Below, in pieces: positions 10,255 through 21,259 of a DNA stretch of 64,000 nt. The notes beneath the pieces are model-generated. The model was not told where the DNA came from, made no database searches, and saw only the letters and a list, made by a program, of their open reading frames with translations. Position numbers and translations under genes: made by a program. The number at the start of each line of letters is the position of its first letter. Within the stretch, counting starts at the first letter, position 1. The DNA is from Isoetes taiwanensis. Its lineage: Eukaryota; Streptophyta; Lycopodiopsida; Isoetales; Isoetaceae. Where the stretch lies: positions 3,268,535 through 3,332,534 of the forward strand of contig JAJEKV010000094.1 of NCBI GenBank assembly GCA_021234155.1, written 5' to 3'.

Positions 10255-13130
10255 AGCGGGCCTTTCAAATTTAAAGGCTGACGACCCGAGTTATTACGTC
10301 GTACATTGCCAATAATGTCTTTGCCATCGTGGATAAGTGATTCCGGAGGAGGGAATTCCCCACTCTGCCGGAGTGCAATTTTTTCGGATTATCACGAACC
10401 GACCTCTGCGCCATTTTTAGAGAGGAGAGGGGTCCGATTCAAAGCGGCGCCAGAGCCATTTGTGTCGATCTGAAGGCGCGGAGTTACTTTTACTTGTTTA
10501 AGGTAAAAATGTTGAATAGACCTCGGTGGACGACCTCGGTTTCTTGTTTTTTAACCTTTGCTTTGTTTTTTAACGTATTCTTGCTGTCCTTGCGGATGGG
10601 GGCGAATCGCAGTAACACGGAAATTAGCTTGAATACCTCCATAAATGAGAACTGGGGGCCCATGAGATGAGGCCGCAAATTCTCTTAAGTTACCCGGGCC
10701 GTTTTTGAGATATAGCGGGTTTGAATCGAATCTTGAGGGTGGAATCCCCTTCCAAAGAGAAGGAAAAGGGCGAAAAGCGTCAGACAACAAGTTGTCGAGC
10801 CCCCGGATAAAAAATCCAGCCTCTGTTGAGGCTCATTGGCGAGAGGATATTCATGGGGCTCAAGGGGATGGCGATGTTGATAGGGAAGATTTCTTGGAGC
10901 ACCCACGGAAGAGCCCCCGGACTACCGGTATGATCGGGCCATTCCATGAGATGGAGGTGCCAAGTAGACGTCTGCGATAAGAGCTCTGTGAAAAGGTTGA
11001 TTTAGAAAATCATAGGTTCGGGGCACACCAGATTTATGAGAATTTCAAGCTCCCGATGCTCCAAGGGGGTCTGATTCTCGGCAACAACGGCAGAGGGTGA
11101 ATCCAAGAAGAGGGACTATGGGAAGATAGTGTGGTCGATCTTGTGATCCCGATTTCAAGTATGCCCATAACTTGACCGAGGAAACTTCAAAGGACTAGGC
11201 GAGCCTTTAGCGGCGGTATTGGCGGATCAACAGGTTGGATTGCTTCTACCCGAAGGGCTTGTGACTTCATCAATTTGCGAGTTCGAGAAAGAAAGCACGG
11301 GGAGCTTGAATCCCGGGAGAAGCAAATAAGGGGAATTCGGACTCAATTGCTCGAACCATGGCAATGGGGTCACCGAAGTCGGAAATTTTGGCATGACCCT
11401 AAATGGGATTAGAAGCGAGGCCCAAGTGGACGCAGAGGCGATTGGAGTTCGAGGTTGTCTTCTGCGGATGATAACCTGAAATCTCCCGGCTTAAAAGGAG
11501 GACACCACATCGTTCGGATGCACCATTGAAGCCGGGCCACTAAGCTAAGGCGGCGAGAATCTGCTATCATGGCTCCCAATCTAGTTATTTCGAAGAATCC
11601 AAGCCCCGATGATGAAGAGGGGCCGGTTGATTCCATATAAAACCAAAGCAGGATAAGATTTCATTACTTGTATTGCATAGATCCCTCCTTTCACATTCTT
11701 TTACGTCCATTGTTGCTCGGTCCTACCGTAGAGGTCCGCAATGGAGAGATGGACCTTTAATTTCACATTGACATATCCAATTGTTGTGGAGAGTCCAGCT
11801 ACTTAAGGTGGGCAGCAAATCGCAATCCGTGGAGTTCTTCATCACCGAGGTAGAGGCCCAAAATTCCAAACAATTCCAAGTGGCCTCGGAGATTTGCAAT
11901 GTCGGGTGGATGCCGAATCGCATTGGAGCTTCTTTCTTTGTGAGTGTAATTTTGCTACTACAGCTTCACTTACATTGCTCAAACAATTGGAATTGCTTTA
12001 ATTTGCACATCCTCTCCTTAGGGTACTTGTCCATTCGATTCCTATTCGGAAGAGATGTCACCATGTAATGGTTCACCCCTTTGCATTCGGATTATTTCTA
12101 AGTGGAAGCAAAGGCGGGTTTAGGCGGGGCATATGACCAATTTGCAAAGTTGATCCCGCCATCACCGTTTAACAAAAGCTCGCTCAATGGAGAATTCAGC
12201 ATGTTCATTACTACTACATTCTGTTAATGCAAGGTAACATCCGCTTGTGAAGTTAAAAGATCCCCTTCATTTTTAATTGTCAAGTGATTAGTTTTATCGA
12301 ACTGCAAAGGGCCATTGGAGCCCGCTTTATATTAGTTGTTGATCAATTGGCATGCCGGAAGTTTTAACAAGCCACCTGTGCATTTTGCACTTTGATTCTT
12401 ATGATCCCCCGCATGCGGATGTTCGAGGCTTCATAACTTTGTGAGTTATTTGGTGTACACATATTTATGGTTTCGGCATAGGTAATTAGGTTCTTATTTT
12501 AGGGATTGAACTCGGATTACATTTCGTGTTCTTGAGTGACCTATTCAAGAGGTGGAAGCACGAGGAATCAGCACTTCACAATGCTCCTTGCATACCGATG
12601 GATGCTCCCCGGCAACATAACAGCCCAAGATTGTAGTGTGTATGTGGTAAATTATGTGAATAGATTTATTCGAGATGTTTGCGGACCAAAGATCGTAAAT
12701 CACAATTCTGAATGACTTAAGAATTGTCACTTTTCGATTGTCATTGCTAAGAATTGTTCTTTTTCGTGTTGTCATTACCCTCGATTGGCTCCAAGGAAGA
12801 GATAGACAATATCCCCAAGTGTTTCATTACATTTTTGCGAAATTGAGGATCTAGCCCAAGGAAAATCCACTTTCTATTTGCCCAAGGCCCGATCGATTCT
12901 CTCGTCCCATTACCCGTCTGGCATTAAATGGCCCCCGAAAATAACAATGGATCTAATCAGATATTTGAATGTAATTTGAGTAAATCATGCACATATGAAT
13001 ACATATGAATATAAGAAATGAACTTTCTATGAAATATTGGTCAATGTGGAATATGAGACAATTCTGTGAAATATTGGTCAATGTGAAATATTGGTCATGT
13101 GTTAATGTTCCTTGATAATTTTGTTGTGAT
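10255..13130. other. Interior of the long-armed element, no recognised gene
   Basis: Short frames exist on both strands, for example plus-strand 10,705-10,980 and minus-strand 11,636-11,409. None shows a known domain, and stop codons are frequent. The region could hold a decayed gene or captured host sequence. A direct repeat of GAAATATTGGTCAATGTG occurs near 13,035-13,095. Confidence 0.4.
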
Positions 13131-13161
13131 CTCCGCTATTGGGGATCCCTCCTCCCGATCA

Positions 13162-13566
13162 CTACGCGTGGTGGTCAGGATCCCTCCTCCCGGATCACAC
13201 GTCCCCAAAAAAAACATTATTTAATTTCAATGGTATGGATATTACTTTCGATATTAAGGATATTAGTTTGTAGATGCGGGATGATCCCTCCTCCCGATCA
13301 CAACATAATTAATGGGAATCCCTCCTCCGGGATCACACGTCCGCGAAAAAAGCATTATTTAATTTCAATGGTATGGATATTATTTTCGATATTAAGGCAT
13401 ATTCGTTGTAGATGTCGGATGATGCCCTCCTCCGGGATCACAACATAATTAATGGGGATCCCCTCCTCCGGGATCACACGTCCGCGTAAAAAGCATTATT
13501 TAATTTCAATGGTATGGTTACTATTTTTGATATTAAGGCATATTCTTCTGTAGATGCCGTGTGATC
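13162..13566. repeat. 140-bp tandem array carrying the same hairpin
   Basis: Three copies with a 140-bp period; the AACATAATTAATGG block starts at 13,302 and 13,442. Each unit holds CCTCCTCCGGGATCAC, then CACGTCC, then a conserved GCATTATTTAATTTCAATGG and GATATTAAGG. The hairpin is the one that fills the element's arms, so the array belongs to the same element or family. Confidence 0.85.
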
Positions 13567-13690
13567 CCAAGTTAACCTCAATGGTTTCATTTCTTAAGTG
13601 AGTTGCGTTGCCCCTTAAGTTATCGTATGTAGTGAGAACAATTGAAAGTAAACTCATAAATGACTTAACATGTTCTGTTCAACTGCATAC

Positions 13691-14483
13691 CTACAATAAC
13701 CCCTCCATCTCAACTTGCTTCCAGCTCTTCTTGACTTCCTTGTCCTTCCTGTTCCCAAGCTCTATCAAAGGCTTGAGCCTGGCCAAACTATTTCCACACT
13801 TCTCTTCAATTGCCAAGGTGGGGACAGTTGTTATGGCTATCATGTTGGTGCCCCCAACATCATTCATTCTCTCTAGCCTAGTGTCGAGTTGTCTCATAAG
13901 AGAATCAGTAGCAACAAGCATGCCAGGATCTTTTTGAGCCCTTGACACCACTCTAGCAATTACTTCCTGTAAGGATGCACGAGTCTTATCCAAGTTAAAC
14001 CTTCTCTCCATTTGGGAGAGAGACTCCTCTCCCAAGCATACAATGTCGGCCACATCTTCACATTGGTGTGGATGTAGCAGGTCCACAGCAGCATCCGCCC
14101 ATCCCCTTGAATAGTAGGTACCTGATGCTCTTCAGGATACCAATGGAGATTGCCATGATCAAACAACCCATTTGGAGGTGATTCGGGCTGTATTTCAGCC
14201 CTTACCTGTAGAAAAATACTCAAAATATAAATGGGAATGCATGTCTCTTCATTGAAATAACTTAGTAATCGATTACCTCTTCTCTCTTCTCCTCTAGGGT
14301 CGTCCATGCCTCATGCATTCGGCCCTCTACCAAAGCTACTTCTCGACATGCAACAGAGAGAAACCGGAGAAACAACGCATTTCGGGAGCCGGAGGATGGT
14401 CTGGAACCTCCACGTGTCCTCATTCGAGTGGCCGTCCGCGCATGGGCGGGCAAGTTCAAACCTTGACCGTTGGGTGGGTCCAC
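13691..14483 (-). pseudogene. Interrupted unidentified ORFs inside the element
   Basis: Minus-strand frames 14,483-14,262, 14,307-13,960 and 14,086-13,691 overlap or follow one another. The last is 131 residues, helix-rich, with charged and Leu residues (RFNLDKTRASLQEVIARVV). I recognise no domain. It may be a captured host gene fragment or the remains of an element-encoded protein. The breaks argue against function in this form. Confidence 0.35.
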
Positions 14484-14609
14484 GCTTCAATCTCCAACGC
14501 CCATACGCCATATACCGCCTCCCAATCACAAATGCAATCAACGGCCGATCCCGGAGGTCAATCGCTACGTTGATAACCGCCGCCGCCAACGTGCCGTGCA
14601 CACGGGCCT

Positions 14610-15118
14610 TTGGCATGGATGTGATCCCCGGGAGGATCACCACTACCGACCGGTCTCGGGAGAGGATATCGACCGTGCCCCTCGTGATCCCTGAGGAGGG
14701 ATCACCAGGCGAGACGGGAGAGGATATCGAATCGCCCCTCGTGGATCCCGGAGGAGGGGATCACCGCGTGATCCCTGAGGAGGGGATCACCACCACCGAC
14801 ATCGGAGAGGATATCGACCGTGCCCTCGTGATCCCTGAGGAGGGGATCACCACCACCGACATCGGAGAGGATATCGACCCGTGCCCTCGTGATCCTCGAG
14901 GAGGGGATCACCCCAGCGTGATCCCGAGGAGGGGATCTCTCAAGACGGGCGGAGATTCGACGGGTTTCTGGACGGCCCGGATCGACCCGGACAGTAATGC
15001 ATGCATGTGTCAAGACGGGAAAACGGGGTCCCGAACGGATCCCGCCGAGAACGCCGATTCCCGAGGATCGGGATCTCTAGCTCCGGATCCCCGGAATCCG
15101 TGGTAGATATATCTTGAG
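14610..15118 (-). repeat. Right inverted arm with GATCCC/GGGATC hairpins
   Basis: This is the reverse complement of the left arm. Between 14,620 and 14,940 a unit of about 65-70 bp is repeated: GGAGAGGATATCGACC, then a CGTGATCCC-type hairpin, then ACCACCGACATC. The outer part (14,945-15,118) matches the left arm block by block with many small indels. Confidence 0.8.
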
Positions 15119-15329
15119 CGCTCGCAGACCGCACCAAACAACCGTCAAGCTTTGTCCATACGCCATTGCGAATGAAACTTCCAAAACTTTCCGAAGTTTC
15201 TTATGAGCTGAGCTTGCTACCGAAGCTGAGCTTTCAACTAGATGCCTAAAAAATAGACACCGTAACCGCAATTTCCACCTAGCAGTAAAATACACTCTGT
15301 TATTCTAGAAGAAAATACGCCTGGATGGT

Positions 15330-15672
15330 CTGCAGTGTGATTCCGAATCTTGACGTTGTTTCTTTGTTCAACATTGGGCGTGTTCATATCGCCCTTGAGA
15401 CCCCGATTTTGGATACTGTGGCAAACCATTGTACTAGATCTTACATCCGCCTATTGTGGAGCCACTCTAATAAGGTTCATGCCATTTTAGAAAATTGTGG
15501 TCCGGGAAATTAGTGCCTCCTTCCCTATAGTATCCCTCGGAGAAGAAGGTGAGGGAGGGGCTCTAAAATCGGGCCGAAACCAATACTATCATGGATTGGA
15601 GAAGTGGTAGCAGTGTCCGCTCAACCAGATGTATATTTTCATCTTTCGGATATAATACAGTATAAACATCTT

Positions 15673-15706
<34 letters not shown>
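15330..15706 (+). mobile_element. Poly(A)-tailed retroposon 3' end (copy 1)
   Basis: It ends in a 28-A run (15,679-15,706) preceded by CTTGCCCTC. At 15,447-15,463 it has the core CGCCTATTGTGGAGCC, which two further copies in this window share. The tail and truncated body are those of a LINE or LINE-mobilised SINE 3' end. The 5' limit is a guess. Confidence 0.65.
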
Positions 15707-15709
<3 letters not shown>

Positions 15710-15721
<12 letters not shown>

Positions 15722-16330
15722 TTTTTTTTTGGAGAAAACCAAAACAAAAAGAAAAAACACAAACATGTTAAAAGCCAAAGCAATTTCAGATTTACACTGG
15801 TTCAAAATTACAGTAGATGATATTTAAGATGTTGGAACCATGGGGCCCAAGCACACAAGGCAGAGGAAAAAACAATGGCGAATAAGGATCCAACTTACAA
15901 CGACCAGATCAATGTATATGATCATTTCGATGAACGAATATTTGTAGACCGCAACTTGGGCTAGATTTTGACGGCTTTCATGCCTCTTTTTGGAATTTTT
16001 GCCCATCAAACAGGTAAAAAAGCAATTTGTATGGCAAATGAATTGCAATACTCGGGCAATTACAAGACCCGCACGTCATTTGAAAGGCAAGGAACATAGA
16101 AATGCCCTTTTTTTTGGCATTATATCTACATAAATTATACAACTTATCCTAGTCGCAATCTAAAATACTTTATGAATGACATGTGTGTAGAAGAAACTAA
16201 GTTTAAACAACACGAGCAACTATATAGCATACACACACGCCCCTTTGGTCTTCCTTTGGACCAAACCCTCCTTTAGACAAAGGGCCAAAGGCCCACATGG
16301 CCCAAAAAGGCCCAACGCCTTTTGCCATTA
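15710..16330. other. AT-rich spacer
   Basis: No gene is recognised. A palindromic GGCCC-rich patch lies at 16,285-16,315 (GGGCCAAAGGCCC). Confidence 0.35.
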
Positions 16331-16339
16331 TGTCTTTGG

Positions 16340-16640
16340 CATATATCAACTTGCTCTTCTTCTATATTTTCATATGCAATATGGATCCGCCAGATTTCTT
16401 CTTCTAAATTGTCAAAGTCATTGCTTTGTCGTCTTACATTGATTGTGATCAAGTTGGCAAAGCAAGATTTACAACTACCATACTTTTTGGAATATCTTAC
16501 GCCACTATGTTATTTCGCAATTATTGATTGTGATCAAGTTGACAAAGCAAGATATCGTACGCCAATATGTTATTTCGAAGCAATTATTCTTGAAAAGCAA
16601 GATACTTTTTGGAATATCATACGCCAATATGTTATTTGGC
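16340..16640 (+). repeat. Duplicate of the HSPA12-like gene's start region
   Basis: The sequence around 16,366-16,391 (TTTTCATATGCAATATGGATCC, shown here in part) matches the start of the HSPA12-like gene at 17,926-17,951, 1,560 bp downstream. After GATCCGCC the coding match is lost. The 5'-flank words TACTTTTTGGAATATC and CAATATGTTATTTCG also recur at 16,481, 16,560, 16,603, 17,795 and 17,870. A separate 84-bp duplication of TGATCAAGTTGGCAAAGC lies at 16,445 and 16,530. Confidence 0.7.
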
Positions 16641-16741
16641 ATCATCGGGCACATGTTTCTAGTCTACATAACAAACAAGATCCATTCCACCTTGAATTCA
16701 ACCTCAATACAGACCTTACTATGCACACCCTATTATGCTTT

Positions 16742-16795
16742 TGGTCTAGTGGTAAAACACTAGTCCTAGAACATATATATCTCGAATTCAAAACC
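16742..16795 (+). repeat. tRNA-like (SINE head) candidate
   Basis: GGTCTAGTGGTAAAACAC resembles a Pol III A box, and CTCGAATTCAAA about 35 bp downstream resembles a weak B box. A complete tRNA cannot be folded. A tRNA-derived SINE is possible. Confidence 0.3.
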
Positions 16796-16921
16796 GCCCA
16801 GAGTCGGACTATGTATAGACTCGTCCCATGGCCTGCTGTAAGGTCTATGATATAGCCCACTGTAAGGTCCTCTATGGACGTTAAAATAATATCTATTTAT
16901 TTGTCTACTATTATTACGCAC

Positions 16922-17345
16922 TACAAATAATTTCGCAGAAGGTGATGGTTTAAAAAAGGAAAAGCATGTAGCCTTGAAAGGATAATTCAAGAAAAATTGC
17001 ATTGAACAAATAATCTTGCAGAGGTTTGAAAAATGAAAGTGTGGTCTTAAAAGGACCCTTCAAGAAAAAATCTAGAAGATAAGTAGGGACAAGTTTTGAG
17101 TTGGGAGTATTGTTGGCCTTTCTTCTGCCCACTATAGGGTTTCCGTTAAAATAATATCTATCTATCTACTATTATTTTATTCTACAAATAATCTTGCATA
17201 AGTTTTGAAAAATGAAAAGCATTTAGCCTTAAAATGACAGTTCAAGGAAAAATCTTAGCTATTATTCCACAAATAATCTTGTAGAAGGTTTGATAAATGA
17301 AAAGCATGTAGTCTTAAAAGGACAGTTCAAGAAAAATTCTTGGAA
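16922..17345 (+). repeat. Four interspersed ~70-bp repeats
   Basis: Copies begin near 16,922, 17,006, 17,185 and 17,268. The consensus runs CAAATAATCTTGCAGAAG, then GAAAAGCATGTAGCCTTA, then GGACAGTTCAAGAAAAAT. They lie upstream of the HSPA12-like gene and may be part of its diverged upstream duplication. Confidence 0.75.
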
Positions 17346-17587
17346 GATAAAAGATAAGTAGGGAGAGGTGGGAGCATTAATGCTGGCCTCTCAATTACAT
17401 TTACAGATTCCCAAACTTATACATATCAAAATATAAGCTTAGCTCAAGCACATTCCCCCACGTAATGAGAGGGGGCAGGAAATTTCATGATGACGCCCAG
17501 CATGCTAGACACGTTGCAAAAAACAATAAATAAAGTCAGCAGGACCCACCGGTTAACACACCCCTGCATTACTTAATTATTTAATAA

Positions 17588-17752
17588 TGTAATATAGGCT
17601 TGATGAAATTCACCGACATTTCATGTCCCTTTTTGTTACATTGAAAATAGAATAGAATAGAATATAGGCTTGATGAAATTCACCGACATTTCCTTTTCGT
17701 CTTGTTACATTGAAAATAGAATAGAATAAAATAGAATAAAATAGAATAGATT
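17588..17752. repeat. 76-bp tandem duplication with (TAGAA)n tail
   Basis: Two copies of a unit with ATATAGGCTTGATGAAATTC, CACCGACATTTC and TTGTTACATTGAAAATAG. Each ends in a TAGAATAGAA-type microsatellite. Confidence 0.8.
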
Positions 17753-17940
17753 TTTTTAACGTCCACGAAGACCAATAGGTCATGGGGCTTGAGATACTTT
17801 TTGGAATATCGTACGCCCGCCAATATGTTATTTCGGAGCAATTATTCTTGAGACTTTGTACGTCAATATGTTATTTCGGAGCAATTATTCTTGAGACTTT
17901 GTAAGTATATTAGCTTGCTCTTTACATTTTCAAATGCAAT

Positions 17941-19707
17941 ATGGATCCGCCGGCAGTGGTAGTGGGGCTTGATTTCGGAACCACTTATTCTGGTTTTGCA
18001 TATGCTCATCGAAGTGATCCTTCCGATGTCCATATTTTGGAAAATTGGCCTTCTTCTGATGCTGTCGCAGGAAAATTATATTGCAAGACCCAAACTAGCT
18101 TGTTCTACGAAAGAGTAGGGGGTTCGCTGGAGCTAAAAGCTTGGGGCTGGCCTGCACTTTTGAAGTTTCTTCAAGCGCAAGGCGCTGGCTATGGCTCTGC
18201 TAATTCTGGTGGGCACGAAGATTTGGCACAGGCAGTCAGCATAGTGGGTGAAAATAGAGCTGTTTTTGCTACCAAATTTAAGCTGCTGCTAGCTCCAGAT
18301 TCTGAGGAACAAGAGTTGCCTGATGGGCTCTCTGCTCGGAGACTTATATCGGACTATCTAAAATGCATGTCCGATTTTATTATGGTTCATCTCAAGGACA
18401 AATATGGCAAACATTTTAAAAAGCAAAATGTGCAGTGGTGTGTAACAGTGCCTGCAATTTGGGATCATGGTGCAAAGCAGCAGATGAAAATCTGCTGTGA
18501 AATTGCTGGAATAGTGCAAGGCAAATATTGCACGGATAATTCTGCAAGTCCTCATGATCTTCGCATAGTCTTAGAGCCTGAAGCTGCATCCATGTACTGC
18601 CAGAGAAAGCTTCATGATATTTCTCTACGAACTGGGGATGAATTCATGGTTGTAGATATTGGAGGTGGAACTATCGATCTAGTTGTGCACCAAAAAGCCA
18701 ACGATAATCTCTACCAAGTACATGAAGCAGCAAGGAACTGTGGCAAAATGGGTGGAGGTACGTTTGTAGATATGAATTTCTTTTGTTATTTGGCAAACAG
18801 AATTGGTTGTTTTCAAGAGTTTGTTAGGCAAGATTCAATGCTCTTTGCCAAAGTGCTTGATTGGTGGCTTCGGAAAAAGTGGTCGTTTGATGGCTCTCCT
18901 TCGTCTGTGGGCTTGGGTTGGGATATTCCGTCTAAGCTTTCTGCTGCGTGGAAAAAATATGACAGATCAAAGGGGATTATTAGGCCGGAAGATGAGTACG
19001 AAGTACTAGACTTGAGCGCTCAAAAGTTGAAGGAGTTATTTGACACTGAGGTGGATAAAACAATACAGCTAATAAAACGACAGCTAGAACTGTGTCCAAC
19101 AGTGAAGTGCTTGTTGATAGTAGGAGGATTTTCTGAAAATTCTTACATGACTAGCCGAATAAGGGAGAAGTTTGGTCGTAAAGTGGAGGATATTATTATT
19201 CCAGTAAATCCTGGAGCTGCTGTTTTGCATGGCGCTGTCAGGTTTGGATTTCAATCAAATCTTGTGCTCTCCAGGAAATCCAAGAAGACCTATGGAATAG
19301 GCACTTCGCATAAATTCAAAGGTTGTCATTCGAAACATGTTACAACAGATCCTGATGGAGTTCAACGCTGTGAAAAGATTTTTAAAAAGTACGTTCAAAA
19401 AAATCAATCTGTATTAATGGATTCTTGTGTTAAGCATAGTTTCTTCCCAATCTATCACGACCAGAAAAAAATAAATCTCTCTTTATTTTCGTCAGATGAT
19501 AAATATCCGATTCACACAACAGACAAAGGCTGTGTAGAGGAATCTAGTTACTATATGGATATCCGAGAGGATTTACACTTGGGCAGAAAAAGGGAAATAG
19601 AAGTGAAGATGTATTTTGGGCGCAGCACAATTGAAGTGACAGCCAGACGACTAAATTTTGGGGACCCAAAGCCAGAAAAACTGTATTTTGTGAAATTTGA
19701 AACCTAA
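17941..19707 (+). CDS. HSPA12-like heat shock protein 70 family ATPase
   Basis: An intact 588-codon single exon. HSPA12 proteins are distant Hsp70 relatives with an actin-like ATPase fold and no typical substrate-binding domain. Visible motifs are the phosphate-1 loop GLDFGTTYSGFAYA (residues 9-22), a middle segment WCVTVPAIW, LEPEAASMYC, the phosphate-2 loop VVDIGGGTIDLVV (about 237-249) and the adenosine motif LLIVGGFSENSY (about 390-401). The C-terminus lacks the EEVD-type ending, so cytosolic Hop/CHIP-type docking is not expected. The start is the first ATG, and no upstream frame extends it. No signal peptide is seen. Its 5' flank contains duplicated blocks. The client and pathway in plants are not known from sequence. 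Confidence 0.93.
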   Translation: MDPPAVVVGLDFGTTYSGFAYAHRSDPSDVHILENWPSSDAVAGKLYCKTQTSLFYERVGGSLELKAWGWPALLKFLQAQGAGYGSANSGGHEDLAQAVSIVGENRAVFATKFKLLLAPDSEEQELPDGLSARRLISDYLKCMSDFIMVHLKDKYGKHFKKQNVQWCVTVPAIWDHGAKQQMKICCEIAGIVQGKYCTDNSASPHDLRIVLEPEAASMYCQRKLHDISLRTGDEFMVVDIGGGTIDLVVHQKANDNLYQVHEAARNCGKMGGGTFVDMNFFCYLANRIGCFQEFVRQDSMLFAKVLDWWLRKKWSFDGSPSSVGLGWDIPSKLSAAWKKYDRSKGIIRPEDEYEVLDLSAQKLKELFDTEVDKTIQLIKRQLELCPTVKCLLIVGGFSENSYMTSRIREKFGRKVEDIIIPVNPGAAVLHGAVRFGFQSNLVLSRKSKKTYGIGTSHKFKGCHSKHVTTDPDGVQRCEKIFKKYVQKNQSVLMDSCVKHSFFPIYHDQKKINLSLFSSDDKYPIHTTDKGCVEESSYYMDIREDLHLGRKREIEVKMYFGRSTIEVTARRLNFGDPKPEKLYFVKFET

Positions 19708-20840
19708 AACTGATAGCTCTATTATGTGCCAAAATTTGAATTTTGAAGGTTTGAATTCGAAATGTTAGCTTTCATCAAAGCATTGGTATCATGAAATTGG
19801 ATGGTCTTGTCCACAAAAAAGAGGAATAATTTAAATGATGATTTTTGATAGACAATTCGCACATGTACCGTTCACCGCTCACCCCTCTTGTAACCTATAT
19901 CGCAGACCGTTAAGATAAAAAATCAATGGATAAGGTTTGTTTGCACTGTAATAGGGCTGAACTACGAGTGGGTCTGGAATAAAAGTGTCATAATTTCTTA
20001 TTCCAATCTTTGTTTAGCATATGGACATGTGCATGTGAAAGCTATTTGAAAGGGCTTTTTGGGGATGTAAAAATTTGCCACATTTGCCTTTTAAATCTCT
20101 TTAAAAAGCTTCAAAAAAGAGGATGGATACCCCTATGCAATAAAAAGAGACCCCTCTCATGAAGGGGGCCATCAGACCCCCTCCCTTTTCGCCTATTCTA
20201 GTTTTTTATAGATATGTCAGAATCAAATGAGACATTGGTCAACTCTGCCCTGTTTGCTTCGACAAACAACCAACTCTATTGTTTCAGCCATCCGTTGTTG
20301 CCCTGTAGTGCATAACAACTCAAGGAGATCAAGTTCTCGAAGACATTTCACCACTTTTTTCTCGCATAGGAAGCCGAGTCATTGAAAATAATAGTTTTCT
20401 CGTGTGAGGGTAAATCACTTTACCAAGACATTTCGACCTTTTTTCTCAGATGCATAGACAAGAAATCACAGACTCCAACAAAAATTAAGAATTCATATTT
20501 ACAATTGGGTTCATTACAATGTATATTAGAGCAAATGAAGAGACCATAGCGGTTGTGCTGTCACAATGATGTCATAGCCGATGTCATGTTCCAAGCCACA
20601 AGAGCAACTTGAACACGATAGAAATGTGTATGAAGAGGTGCTTCATGGGCCATGCGCTGGCCTATCCAACCAATGTCATCACCCTCTTCTCGCCTCCTTC
20701 TTTCAATGAGTAGGTCTTTGCATTGCTCACGAACATGTACTACTAGTCGGGATACGGAATGCAAAAGACAGAATCAAGTCAGTCAGGTGACGCTACAGAC
20801 AAGATAAATGAAATCAAAACCAATTGTGAAGGCCATTTTT
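19708..20840. other. 3' flank of the HSPA12-like gene and spacer
   Basis: AATAAAA-like words near 19,978 could serve in polyadenylation. A minus-strand frame at 20,764-20,561 (67 residues) has no recognised domain. Nothing else is seen. Confidence 0.35.
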
Positions 20841-20845
20841 AAAAA

Positions 20846-21250
20846 ACACATGTCTAAGAGCCTTTCTTGACTCGTGAGTCAAGAAAGGCAGATCAGAGTG
20901 AAAAAGACAGGTTTGAGGGCCTTTCTCGACTCGCAAGATGAGAAAGGCAGATCAGAGTGAAAACGCAGGTTTGAGGCCATTTCTCCACTCGCGAGTTAAG
21001 AAAGGCGGCTCAAAGTGAAAAACGCAAGCCAAAAAAGCCAGCTCAGAGTTAAAAATTCAGGTCCGAGGGCCTTTCTCGAGTTGAGAAAGACAACACAGAG
21101 TGAAAAACGTAGTTCTGTCTCGACTGCAGCTCAGAGTGAAAAACGTAGCTCTGAGGGTCAAGAAACGCAGTTGTGAGGGTGAAAAAAATAGTTTTGAGGG
21201 CCTTTCTAAAGTCGCAAGTCGGGAAAGACAGCTCACGGTCAACAGTTCTG
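20846..21250. repeat. Tandem array of hairpins (CCTTTCT...AGAAAGG)
   Basis: At 20,860-20,889 two perfect 14-bp arms (GCCTTTCTTGACTC and its complement) flank a 2-base loop. Diverged units follow near 20,920, 20,980, 21,070 and 21,200, each with a CTTTCTC-type arm. GATCAGAGTGAAAAACG-type text lies between them. The array ends at about 21,250. Confidence 0.8.
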
Positions 21251-21259
21251 AGGGACATA

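Larger units (their letters stand above)
9637..15113. mobile_element. Foldback/Mutator-like element with long inverted arms (putative)
   Basis: The left arm (from about 9,637, GCTCAAGATATATCTACC) and the right arm (ending about 15,118, the reverse complement) run inward in parallel. They share GGGGATCC, GGCGTTCTCG, ACCCCGTTTTCCCGT, GACACATGCA, GATCCGGGCCGTCC and GTCGAATCTCCGCC in the same order. Similarity stops just outside these points. Such arms are typical of foldback or Mutator-like elements. I see no transposase inside and no certain target duplication, so this may be a non-autonomous element or an inverted duplication. Confidence 0.65.

Noticed and set aside
16381-16855. A second HSPA12-like gene starting at 16,381.
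   Set aside because: The coding match ends after about ten bases, and the following frame has no Hsp70 motif.
20846-21250. CRISPR-like array.
   Set aside because: Repeat spacing and repeat sequence are irregular, there are no cas genes, and the context is a plant genome.
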